A stretch of DNA of 21,863 nt from a virus, in IMG/VR virus record IMGVR_UViG_3300046003_004005, positions 1 through 21,863 of that record; one strand, written 5' to 3'. Positions 8,319 through 15,309 of the stretch are shown here, one piece after another; the first letter of the stretch is position 1, and the number at the start of each line of letters is the position of its first letter. Position numbers and translations under genes: made by a program. Below the pieces are notes generated by a model. The model was not told the DNA's origin and searched no databases. It was given only the letters and a program-made list of their open reading frames with translations.

Positions 8319-8570
8319 TTACTGTTCGGGTATGAATTCACCTTTCTCAAGGTCAATTTGACCATTACCGTACTTATCAGAAAGTTCTTTTCCGAAAGTA
8401 ACTTCTTCTTGCTTTAAGTCTGTGAAATACTTAATGATTTCCTCTCTTCTTGCTTCAATTTGAAGCTTTGTAATCTCTAAGTTACCTAATTCTCTTGCAA
8501 CTGCAGCATTCTTTTGCTGGATGTCTTGAAGTTTTTCTACTTCCTCAACTGTTAATTTTGTGTTTTCCAT
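8319..8570 (-). CDS. Small coiled-coil protein of unknown function
   Basis: This 83-residue, strongly charged protein is predicted by eye to be mostly helical. Residues 5-65 show heptad-like spacing of Leu, Ile and Val (LTVEEVEKLQDIQQK, then ELGNLEITKLQIEARREEII), suggesting a coiled coil. The C-terminus KYGNGQIDLEKGEFIPEQ looks like a short beta tail. Similar small coiled-coil proteins of unknown role occur near structural genes in T4-like marine phages. It has no signal peptide or membrane segment. A TATTTATA motif lies 14 bases before the ATG, within a 35-base gap. It could be a virion protein, a fibre chaperone or an internal protein; the sequence does not decide. Confidence 0.6.
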   Translation of the reverse strand: MENTKLTVEEVEKLQDIQQKNAAVARELGNLEITKLQIEARREEIIKYFTDLKQEEVTFGKELSDKYGNGQIDLEKGEFIPEQ

Positions 8571-8584
8571 ATAACGTTATTTAG

Positions 8585-8592
8585 TATAAATA
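8585..8592 (-). promoter_or_regulatory. TATTTATA gene-start octamer
   Basis: It is an exact copy, 14 bases before the ATG at 8570 of the small coiled-coil gene. Confidence 0.5.
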
Positions 8593-8605
8593 TATGTAAA
8601 TTTTA

Positions 8606-10069
8606 CTAAGTTATATTGATTAGAATACCGTCGATGAAATTTAAAGTATTTGGCGGTGGGTTACTTGCAATAGTTACTGGGCCTGTAAACCCTGCTGGTT
8701 TTAAATTTGTTCCTACACCTGCAGAACCAGAGGGCATCTCTAAGTAGTATCCGTTAGCTGCACCACCTTGTTCAAATATTCTAAGTCTATTCTGGTATAC
8801 ATCTATAGTTACACCGTTTGGAATAGTTGTATTTGTAGCAGGTGCATTAAGGAATATTTCTCCTCCTTCATCACCTGATTGATACATTGATTTTAGATTA
8901 ATTTGAGCAGTTACATTACCTGCTGCTGTAATCTCAGAAGTTGATGTAATTGAACCTGTTACTATTTGGTTATCTTTAAATGTATTAGATCCTGTTGTTG
9001 CAAAAGAACTTGTTCTAGAGTTAAGTACATAGAGTGGTGCTAATGATGCTGTTAAAGCGTATGAACTACTAATAGAATTTGATGCCCAGCTTGATGTTCC
9101 AAATAAAGAACCCGTAAATGATCCTGTAAATGATCCTGTGTGAGATCCAATAAATGAACCAGAAAATGAACCTGTATTACTTAAAAATTGATCTACTCTA
9201 TTTGCTGTTAATATTAACGAGGGTGTTCTTGGATGAGTTGGTGAGGTACCCGCAGCAATTGTCTCTAATGTAATTACGTTAGCTTGTTCAACATGCCAAC
9301 ATAACTGAATGTAATCATTTGTTGATAGACTTAAATAATAATTCCAACCCGCTACAACTTGTCCATTAGACCCAGCTTTAAACGGCGGTACTCCTGCTAC
9401 TCCTGATGAATCTACTATATCTGTTCCATTTTTTCTAACCCAAATTACTACATCTTGGATACTATTATCTGAGTTTGAAAATTGAGCTGAGAATTGTACG
9501 TTATAAACACCGGCATTTGTAAATTTTATTCTGGATGTGTCTCCAGCTGATGCACTTACAAATACTCCATTTGAAATATCTGTAGTGCTTAATGACATTG
9601 AGTATATTTGAGTAGCACTTGCTGCTAAAACAGACCCTGTATCGTAAAACGATCCATAGGACCCTGTCGCTGTATTAAATCCACCTGATCCACCAGTAGA
9701 TGTAATTATGACTTGCCCTAATCCATTAGTTGGTGATAAACTAATATTTGCTCCTGCAAGTAACTGAGTGACTCCTCCGTTTGCTGCATATGATGAACTT
9801 AGGGCATAAGAAGCAGATACTGGGTTATTTGCATTCACAGTAACTATTCCTGTTCCACCAACAGGAGAAATAGTAATATTAGTACCTGCTATGATTTGAG
9901 TAACTCCACCACCTGCACCTGATCCGATATTAACAATAGTCTGTGTATTCCCCTGCTGTTTTTTGATATAAGCCTTACCGTCGAATGTATTTACGGCAAG
10001 ATCCCCTAAAGCAAGCTGGGTTATACTAGGTACGGATCCTGAAACGGATATGGTTCTTATTGATGGCAT
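8606..10069 (-). CDS. Tail fibre protein with C1q/TNF-like jelly-roll domain
   Basis: This is a 487-residue protein. The N-terminus includes LALGDLAVNTFDGKAYIKK, a fibre-attachment signature I recognise from marine phages. A 27-residue unit follows twice, GGVTQIIAGTNITISP at 54-69 and GGVTQLLAGANISLSP at 98-113. Residues about 137-290 resemble a C1q/TNF-like jelly roll, with IKFTNAGVYNVQFSAQFSN, VVIWVRKNGTDI and YIQLCWHVEQAN strands; such domains form trimers and can bind receptors. A GSFSGSF...GTSSWASN...SSYALTAS shaft region follows, then a C-terminal domain. Its ATG overlaps the phoH stop by one base (TAATG), so it is probably co-expressed with phoH, although function separates them. It opens the fibre cluster. 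Confidence 0.75.
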   Translation of the reverse strand: MPSIRTISVSGSVPSITQLALGDLAVNTFDGKAYIKKQQGNTQTIVNIGSGAGGGVTQIIAGTNITISPVGGTGIVTVNANNPVSASYALSSSYAANGGVTQLLAGANISLSPTNGLGQVIITSTGGSGGFNTATGSYGSFYDTGSVLAASATQIYSMSLSTTDISNGVFVSASAGDTSRIKFTNAGVYNVQFSAQFSNSDNSIQDVVIWVRKNGTDIVDSSGVAGVPPFKAGSNGQVVAGWNYYLSLSTNDYIQLCWHVEQANVITLETIAAGTSPTHPRTPSLILTANRVDQFLSNTGSFSGSFIGSHTGSFTGSFTGSLFGTSSWASNSISSSYALTASLAPLYVLNSRTSSFATTGSNTFKDNQIVTGSITSTSEITAAGNVTAQINLKSMYQSGDEGGEIFLNAPATNTTIPNGVTIDVYQNRLRIFEQGGAANGYYLEMPSGSAGVGTNLKPAGFTGPVTIASNPPPNTLNFIDGILINIT

Positions 10070-10758
10070 TACTCTCTATAGTCTGAAAATACTTTTAAGA
10101 CTGGTTCTACAATCTTATGACGGTGGTTTTGTTCTAAAGTTATGACTTTAATTCCAGAAACTTGTGGTTCTAACTTCAAAAAGAAATCAAAGCCGGAGTC
10201 TTTTTTGCTTCTTAAATCACATTGTGACATATCACCACAGAATAGCATCTTAGAATTTACACCTAGACGCCCTATCATTAGTTCAGTTTGTCTCATGGTG
10301 GCATTCTGGGCCTCATCAATTAAAACAAAGCAGTTAGTAAATGTATTACCTCTTAGGAATCCAAAGGGAGAAACCACGACAGACCCTTCTGCTACTAGTT
10401 TCTCGGTCTTATCCTTGCCTATAAGTTCATGCATTATGTTATAAATAGGTGCTGTGAGGTATGCAAGTTTATCATCTACTCCTCCTGGAAGGTGTCCGAT
10501 ATCCTCTCCTGCAGTTACATAAGGTCTTGCTATGATTAGTTTCTCAATATCTTTATTGAAAAGTAAATCAAGACCTGCCTGGACTGCCAGTAAGGTTTTA
10601 CCTGATCCTGCTCTTCCTTTAATTGCTATAATATCATGGTGTAGGATGTGAGCTTTAGCAAATTTCTGCTCTTCGTTTAAGGTGATTCCAAAATTAATTG
10701 GGTTCTTAGGTCTTCTTTTTTCTTTGAAAACCTCATCAGTGTGGCTGTTACTGCTCAT
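10069..10758 (-). CDS. phoH: PhoH-like P-loop ATPase
   Basis: This 229-residue PhoH-family protein has Walker A GRAGSGKT at residues 48-55, Walker B VLIDEAQ at 145-151 and a GDMSQCD motif at 175-181. It also has the typical IIARPYVTAGEDIGHLPG stretch and a C-terminal LEQNHRHKIVEPVLKVF region. PhoH proteins are cytoplasmic ATPases related to superfamily 1 helicases, and they are common in marine phages. Their role in infection is unsettled: phosphate stress and RNA metabolism have both been proposed. Here phoH lies between a homing endonuclease gene and the fibre cluster, and its stop overlaps the first fibre start. The coding-strand motif CTATTTATC lies 17 bases upstream of the ATG in a 55-base gap. 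The family call is firm. Confidence 0.95.
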   Translation of the reverse strand: MSSNSHTDEVFKEKRRPKNPINFGITLNEEQKFAKAHILHHDIIAIKGRAGSGKTLLAVQAGLDLLFNKDIEKLIIARPYVTAGEDIGHLPGGVDDKLAYLTAPIYNIMHELIGKDKTEKLVAEGSVVVSPFGFLRGNTFTNCFVLIDEAQNATMRQTELMIGRLGVNSKMLFCGDMSQCDLRSKKDSGFDFFLKLEPQVSGIKVITLEQNHRHKIVEPVLKVFSDYRE

Positions 10759-10775
10759 ATAATAACTCTCTTACT

Positions 10776-10783
10776 GATAAATA
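10776..10783 (-). promoter_or_regulatory. TATTTATC, variant of the gene-start octamer
   Basis: It lies 17 bases before the phoH ATG at 10758. It is a one-base variant of TATTTATA, followed by a purine-rich AAGAGAG that could be a weak ribosome binding site. Confidence 0.45.
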
Positions 10784-10813
10784 GGTTTAAAAAAAAGAAG
10801 CCCGACTTTCACC

Positions 10814-11389
10814 TCAGTGTTTCTGAAATCTTCCGGTGGCTGGATCTTTAAATTTCTGGTAGTTTCTATTTTTAAGAGCCTGGCATCTGGCTTGGTATTT
10901 TTCTGTTCCTTCCTGTTCACCGTAACGTTCAATATACCATGGGAGAGTGAATCGGCCTTTGGCTTTTTCTTTCATTTTGTTTTTTGATTCTTCTGTATGT
11001 ATTGATCCGAACATCCCGTTACCCTCCCCAAGCCTTAACTCCCTTACTTTCTGTATAAATTCAAAATACTCTGGGGTGTCTTTTCTCCCTGCCCAATTGT
11101 CCCCACCTGCCCCTGTTTCTAATGTTGAATTATACCCTGCTCTTACCGAGTTGTAAGTAACAATATGCTCTAATTCTTTCGCAATAATCTCTTGTAAGGT
11201 ATCAGCTTCATCAATAACTCCTATCTCAAAGTTTTCCCAACCATACTTCCTTATAGCGTCATGTAATGCATATCCTTTACCTGATTTTACTGAAGCTCTA
11301 TGTTCAGTCAAGCGGCGATTAAAATCATCTGTTCTGCCAATGTAAACTTTTCCGTTAATTTTGTTTTCAAATTTATAAACGTATTGCAT
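10814..11389 (-). CDS. GIY-YIG homing endonuclease with NUMOD3-type DNA-binding motif
   Basis: This is a 191-residue protein counted from the ATG at 11389. An upstream in-frame ATG at 11437 is rejected, because that extension would run through the gp23 terminator. The N-terminal catalytic domain has VYKF (4-7), VYIG (15-18), NRRLTEH (24-30) with the conserved Arg, and KELEHI (71-76) with the likely metal-binding Glu, then GYN at 85-87. A NUMOD3-like motif (GEGNGMFG ... HTEESKNKMKEKAKGR) spans about 121-136, followed by a FTLPWYIERYGEQEGTEKY segment often repeated in phage homing nucleases. These are DNA-cutting enzymes that spread their own gene into unoccupied alleles. Here it stands alone, directly behind gp23. 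A TATTTATA motif lies 5 bases before the ATG. Confidence 0.9.
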   Translation of the reverse strand: MQYVYKFENKINGKVYIGRTDDFNRRLTEHRASVKSGKGYALHDAIRKYGWENFEIGVIDEADTLQEIIAKELEHIVTYNSVRAGYNSTLETGAGGDNWAGRKDTPEYFEFIQKVRELRLGEGNGMFGSIHTEESKNKMKEKAKGRFTLPWYIERYGEQEGTEKYQARCQALKNRNYQKFKDPATGRFQKH

Positions 11390-11394
11390 ATACT

Positions 11395-11402
11395 TATAAA
11401 TA
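11395..11402 (-). promoter_or_regulatory. TATTTATA gene-start octamer
   Basis: It is an exact copy, 5 bases before the ATG at 11389 of the homing endonuclease, downstream of the gp23 terminator. It supports that ATG as the true start. Confidence 0.5.
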
Positions 11403-11435
11403 TCGGTAGAAGTCGGTAAAAGTGTAACTTGTAAC

Positions 11436-11461
11436 AAAAAAAGCCTGGATTTCTCCAGGCT
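11436..11461 (-). terminator. Rho-independent terminator after the gp23 gene
   Basis: On the minus strand a perfect 7-base stem AGCCTGG/CCAGGCT closes a 6-base loop and runs directly into a T-rich tract (plus-strand A run 11436-11442). It lies 26 bases past the gp23 stop. It ends the gp22-gp23 transcription unit and separates it from the homing endonuclease. Confidence 0.88.
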
Positions 11462-11487
11462 CTTTAAGATTATTTTAATGGTTAATC

Positions 11488-13188
11488 TTACAAAGTGTTC
11501 AAGCCACTTACGTAGATTTTTCCATAAAATTCCGGTCTGACCATCTTCTTCGCGTAACGAGTCAAAAGACCTTTACGTGGTACGAAGGTTTCAGGATCAT
11601 ACACCAAAGGAGTCATGATCAATGGAATGTAAGGAGCAAATACTGCACCAGTTTCCAAGAATTGGCTACCTTTGAAGCCCATCAAGATGGTATTCTCTTT
11701 CATGTATGGGTTTTTGTAAACAGTGTATCTGTTGTTGATTTGACCCATTTTCTGTACACCGAATGCATAAGATGCAGCAGTTACATCACCGTTAGAAGTT
11801 GAAGCAAATCCTGGGATACTTTCCAAAATAGTAGCAACTGTAGGAGAAACTACGCAGAAGTTCGCACCACCACGTAAAGTTCTTTGGTGAATAATGTTAC
11901 TCAATTTTTGCATTTTAGTTCCTAAAGTTTGGAACCATTGTCCTTGAGAGTTGTAGAAACCTAAGTTTGAATCAAATCCAGTACCAGCAGCGTTGATAGC
12001 GTTGTTGTTAATAGCAGACCAATATTCAGTTCCTGCAGCAGCAGAAGAAATCAACATATCCAAGATTTCCATATCAATTTCCAAAGAAATATACTCAGAC
12101 ATTACAGCTGTCAATTCAGCTTCAGCATCCAATGAATGGTATGCATTCAAGTCTTGAGCAAATTCTGGAGTCCATTGAGATTTCAATTTCTTAGTCTTAG
12201 CTACGATAGCTTCAGATCTCATTTGAACGTTGATTTGTGGGATAACAATCTCAGAAGCAGACTCGGCATTAGGAACTGCATAAGAAGCACCAGCTTCGAA
12301 ATCTCCTCTTGCATTGTCAGCGGTTGCTTTGTTGTAATACAAGGTATAAGAACCTGTAGAAGCTAAAGTTGCACCTGAACCAGTGAAGTAGAAGGAAATA
12401 GTACCAGCACCGCTGTTCAAGGTAGTGAATTCTTGTAATAGAGTTCCTACAGTTACTGCAGAACCAACACCAGTTTCAGTTGTAGCTGAACCAGATACTA
12501 ATACAAAACCTCTAACTGCCAATGGGTCAAAGTTAGAAAGAGAAGAAGTCAATACTGTAGCTTTCAAGATACGACCAGCAACTAAAGAAGCTGAGAATTC
12601 AGAGCTAAAGTTTAAATCAGACCAAGCAGTTGCAGCAATGATTGATCCAGTTAAGGTTGCAGCAGGAGCAGCAGAAGAACCAGAAATAAGACCGAAAGCA
12701 GAAGCTGAGAAATTGTTAGTAGAGAAAGTGAAACGACCAGCTCCATATAAAGCACCTGTTGAAGTGTTACCGAAGTTAGCAGAAGTATCACCATACATTG
12801 AAGTACCTGAAGTAAAAGGGTTTTTGTTAGTTCCGTATTGGAAATCCAAGAAGAATACAAGACCTGAAGGTAAGTTCATTGGTTGAACTGAAACGAATTC
12901 TTTCGCAGCAATTTGACCAAATACTTTACGCACTAAAGGTAAAGCGATACCAGCCCACTGTTCACCTGTACCTGCGGTAAAAGATGCACCAGTTCCTGTT
13001 TGAGATTGCTCGATAACCAACTGTTTAGCTTGGTTTTCAAGAATCATAGACATATTATTTTTTTCAGTTTCGTTACTGATTCCTCCTAAAAGGCCAGTAG
13101 CGCCCCATTTTTTTGCCAATCGAGCAGCGTCCGATTGCAAAGACTGCCAGGGGTTAGCAGATTCTAGTAAGTTTTGTACGTTTGACAT
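11488..13188 (-). CDS. 23: Major capsid protein (T4 gp23-like)
   Basis: This is a 566-residue member of the T4 gp23 family, which forms the hexamers of the phage head. Landmarks shared with T4 gp23 are FVSVQPMNLPSGLVFFLDF near 98-116, an AKTKKLKSQWTPEFAQDL block followed by HSLDAEAEL, and the C-terminal MTPLVYDPETFVPRKGLLTR with YGKIYVSG. Between residues about 120 and 320 there is a Ser/Gly/Thr-rich stretch that differs most from T4. The prohead protease should remove an N-terminal segment. Sites fitting the (I/L)xE rule lie after E9 and E51, with E60 a weaker fit, but the actual site cannot be read from sequence. The gene follows gp22 after 21 bases without a TATTTATA motif, so the two are probably cotranscribed. 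Confidence 0.96.
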   Translation of the reverse strand: MSNVQNLLESANPWQSLQSDAARLAKKWGATGLLGGISNETEKNNMSMILENQAKQLVIEQSQTGTGASFTAGTGEQWAGIALPLVRKVFGQIAAKEFVSVQPMNLPSGLVFFLDFQYGTNKNPFTSGTSMYGDTSANFGNTSTGALYGAGRFTFSTNNFSASAFGLISGSSAAPAATLTGSIIAATAWSDLNFSSEFSASLVAGRILKATVLTSSLSNFDPLAVRGFVLVSGSATTETGVGSAVTVGTLLQEFTTLNSGAGTISFYFTGSGATLASTGSYTLYYNKATADNARGDFEAGASYAVPNAESASEIVIPQINVQMRSEAIVAKTKKLKSQWTPEFAQDLNAYHSLDAEAELTAVMSEYISLEIDMEILDMLISSAAAGTEYWSAINNNAINAAGTGFDSNLGFYNSQGQWFQTLGTKMQKLSNIIHQRTLRGGANFCVVSPTVATILESIPGFASTSNGDVTAASYAFGVQKMGQINNRYTVYKNPYMKENTILMGFKGSQFLETGAVFAPYIPLIMTPLVYDPETFVPRKGLLTRYAKKMVRPEFYGKIYVSGLNTL

Positions 13189-13209
13189 TTTTTCTAATGT
13201 GTTTTTGTT

Positions 13210-14517
13210 TTATTTTAAGCCTGCAAGTTTTTGGAACCTTTCAACCATTGCATTAGTTTCCACCACAGGCTGTTTGCTTGGTGTACCGCTAATTGTTTTA
13301 GATGCAAATGATTTGTTTTCTCTCACCAACTCTCTCTTGTCTGTTTTGTTCAAACCTGAAGTTAGAGTTTCGTAAACTAACTTAGTTTCTTTAACTGATT
13401 CAGCATTATCGAATGCAGTAAGTACTTGTACTTTTTGTGCTTCTGATAAGTTCTTAGCTTTAAAAATTTTGTTAGTGTAAAGTAATTTAGAATTAAGAAG
13501 GTTAATTTCATGTAATTCTGATCTTAGTGTTTTAACTGTCTCTAAAGCTTCTTCAAGTTCACCTGAGTTTTCTTGTTTAGCTTTTTCAGCAGCTTTTTTA
13601 AGCATTTCTTTTTTCTCAGCAGCAGAAGCTTTCATGAATCCAGCAGCACCAGCAACACCTAAAGCAGATAGTACTATACCTACATACTTAAGCATTTCTG
13701 CACCTTGCATACCGAAAGAAGTTACATCTTCTTTTAGACCTCCTTCTTTCATTGTACCTTTTGCTTTTTGAGCTAAAGCAGCTAATTTTGCTAATTCAGC
13801 ATCACTAGCATCTTCTAATGCATTTACTACTTCAGCGTTTCCATCAGCAGCTTCTGCCATACCTGCCTTAGCTTTTAATTTACCTAAGTAAGATTTGATA
13901 GCACCTGCAGTGAATCCACCAGCAGCAGTAGCGGCAGCAACAGCAGCACCTAAGATTCCCTGTGCAGTGTGTGCATTATCAGTTAATCCCATGTCGATGA
14001 CCATCTGGATTGCTTCGCTCACAGCGGTTTCGTTTAGTTTGTTTTCCATCATTGGTTCTTCTAGTGGAGCTTCTTCTGTGTCCATGTCCATATCCATTTC
14101 TGGAGTTTCTTCTGAGCTTGGTCCAGCTTCTAGCTCACCAGCTTCAATCATCTCGTCAACCACACTTGCAATAAATGCTTCTAAGTCTTCGGCAGTCATG
14201 TTATCGAAGTCGATCTCTTCTTCCTCTTCTGTTTCCTCTTCTCCATTAGGCATTTCCTCAGTTTCTTCTTCTGATTCATCTTCTAATTCTCTAAGTAATT
14301 CTTCAAGGTCAATTTCTTCCATAGAATCAGCATCTTCGTGTTTTGCTTCCTCCATGTAAGGATCTTCTTCTTCCATTTCTGTTAATTTCTTTTCTAACAT
14401 TGATTTTAAGTGAGGAGTAAATGCTTCCTCTAATGCAGCTTTAGCATTAGTGATAGCTACTTCCTTTACAGCTTTTGCATCAGCAATCGCTTCTTTTAAC
14501 AATTCTCTGTTTGTCAT
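13210..14517 (-). CDS. 22: Prohead core scaffolding protein (T4 gp22-like), with extra hydrophobic domain
   Basis: This 435-residue protein is considerably longer than T4 gp22 (about 270). Residues 45-160 are extremely acidic, with runs of Glu and Asp, as in gp22 cores. The C-terminal part (about 315-435) is helical, with LRSELHEINLLNSKLLYTNK and an end of VERFQKLAGLK, the recognisable gp22 signature. Between them lies an Ala/Gly-rich region with two hydrophobic stretches, about 187-206 (GILGAAVAAATAAGGFTAG) and 275-296 (MLKYVGIVLSALGVAGAAG). The scaffold directs capsid assembly and is degraded by gp21. Position between gp21 and gp23 matches T4. The ATG is preceded by TTAGGAAAAA, a weak Shine-Dalgarno. 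The assignment is firm; the insert's role is unknown. Confidence 0.87.
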   Translation of the reverse strand: MTNRELLKEAIADAKAVKEVAITNAKAALEEAFTPHLKSMLEKKLTEMEEEDPYMEEAKHEDADSMEEIDLEELLRELEDESEEETEEMPNGEEETEEEEEIDFDNMTAEDLEAFIASVVDEMIEAGELEAGPSSEETPEMDMDMDTEEAPLEEPMMENKLNETAVSEAIQMVIDMGLTDNAHTAQGILGAAVAAATAAGGFTAGAIKSYLGKLKAKAGMAEAADGNAEVVNALEDASDAELAKLAALAQKAKGTMKEGGLKEDVTSFGMQGAEMLKYVGIVLSALGVAGAAGFMKASAAEKKEMLKKAAEKAKQENSGELEEALETVKTLRSELHEINLLNSKLLYTNKIFKAKNLSEAQKVQVLTAFDNAESVKETKLVYETLTSGLNKTDKRELVRENKSFASKTISGTPSKQPVVETNAMVERFQKLAGLK

Positions 14518-14592
14518 TTTTTCCTAATAATAATTTTTTTTTGGAAGTACGCTTATTTAAAATAGCGTAATAAGTGTTGTGTAAAAATTGGG

Positions 14593-14614
14593 GTACCGTA
14601 TTCAGAACCGGTAC
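14593..14614. other. Hairpin in the gp21-gp22 gap
   Basis: GTACCG (14593-14598) and CGGTAC (14609-14614) form a perfect 6-base stem around a 10-base loop. No T tract follows on the minus strand, so it is not a classical terminator. It would lie in the leader of the gp22-gp23 transcript if the motif at 14622-14629 is a promoter. A second weak inverted repeat, ACGCT/AGCGT, lies a few dozen bases further on. Confidence 0.4.
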
Positions 14615-14621
14615 ATATAAT

Positions 14622-14629
14622 CATAAATA
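14622..14629 (-). promoter_or_regulatory. TATTTATG, variant of the gene-start octamer
   Basis: It lies just after the gp21 terminator and 104 bases before the gp22 ATG. It is a one-base variant of TATTTATA. If active as a promoter, it would serve the gp22-gp23 unit with the longest leader in the window. Confidence 0.42.
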
Positions 14630-14642
14630 GAGCTATTTTCTT

Positions 14643-14676
14643 AAAAAAAAGAAACCCTCTGGTTTTAATAGAGGGT
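14643..14676 (-). terminator. Rho-independent terminator after the gp21 gene
   Basis: On the minus strand ACCCTCT (14676-14670) pairs with AGAGGGT (14660-14654) around a 9-base loop, followed by a T-rich run (plus-strand A tract 14643-14653). It lies 28 bases past the gp21 stop and separates the portal-protease genes from the scaffold-capsid unit. Confidence 0.87.
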
Positions 14677-14704
14677 CAATCAAAGGATTCTATCCTATAA
14701 GGGG

Positions 14705-15307
14705 TTAAAATATTGGACAATTGCCATGAGCACATAAAATTTCTCTTATGATTTCATTAGCTTTACTGTAGTTATTTATATTGTTTAATAAACCTTCGTG
14801 CAATGGTGCCATCCAGGAACCTGGGTTTGATGGGGTAGATACAAAGTCCCAGCATAATAATTCAAAATCATTCTGCACTTCTAGAGTTTCTCCCATTTGT
14901 TTCACTGAACCCATTCCTCTTGATGATACACCAACGGTAATACCGGAGTTAATTAATGCCTGTAGAATATTTCCAGAAGGAGTAGGTAGTACTTCAATTT
15001 TACCCATAATATGATCACCGTTCCACCAAATGTCTTTGATGTTGTGACAAACATTCTTAAGGTTAATAACAGATGATTCTGGATGATCTAATTCACCAAC
15101 TGCTCTGTTATTCTTTACTGAATCCATATACTTATTGATCTCCCTGTCCCAGATTTTTCTGCTATAATATCTTCCATTGCCGTTCTTTACTTCAGCAGTA
15201 GCTAAGATACCCTCTACTAAAGGTAGTCCACTAGCACCTTTTCCTTCAGATAAACTTAAAGGTTTTGGTGTGAATGAGATAGTTTCAATAAGTAGGTTTT
15301 TAGTCAT
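14705..15307 (-). CDS. 21: Prohead core protease (T4 gp21-like)
   Basis: This is a 200-residue serine protease counted from the ATG at 15307. A longer in-frame start at 15355 would overlap the upstream gene by 46 bases and is less likely. It is related to T4 gp21 and the herpesvirus assemblin fold. Catalytic candidates are His75 in GELDHPE (71-77) and Ser128 or Ser129 in GVSSRGMG (126-133); a later Asp or Glu near 147-154 may complete the site. The N-terminus has EGKGASGLPLVEGILATAEV and NGRYYSR, typical of the family. After head assembly it cleaves scaffold, core and capsid proteins, then itself. The gene follows the preceding one with a 2-base gap, implying coupling, and is followed by a terminator. 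Confidence 0.93.
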   Translation of the reverse strand: MTKNLLIETISFTPKPLSLSEGKGASGLPLVEGILATAEVKNGNGRYYSRKIWDREINKYMDSVKNNRAVGELDHPESSVINLKNVCHNIKDIWWNGDHIMGKIEVLPTPSGNILQALINSGITVGVSSRGMGSVKQMGETLEVQNDFELLCWDFVSTPSNPGSWMAPLHEGLLNNINNYSKANEIIREILCAHGNCPIF

Positions 15308-15309
15308 TA

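Noticed and set aside
10440-10447. TATAAATA (plus strand) inside phoH, and a similar copy at 21645-21652 inside the cupin-like gene
   Set aside because: Both are within coding sequence and not close to a start codon. They are taken as chance occurrences in AT-rich DNA.
10785-10835. Terminator after the homing endonuclease
   Set aside because: There is a T-rich run on the minus strand, but no convincing stem precedes it.
11390-11437. Longer start for the homing endonuclease at 11437
   Set aside because: The extension would cover the gp23 terminator. The ATG at 11389 has the octamer at proper distance and begins directly at the GIY-YIG domain.
12136-12886. Open frames inside the capsid gene (plus 12136-12366, plus 12425-12886, minus 12651-12860)
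   Set aside because: The capsid reading is strongly supported by gp23 landmarks. The alternatives have no recognisable features and no spacing logic.
13895-14359. Ser-rich plus-strand frame opposite the scaffold gene
   Set aside because: It is the complement of the Glu/Asp/Ala-rich scaffold coding sequence.
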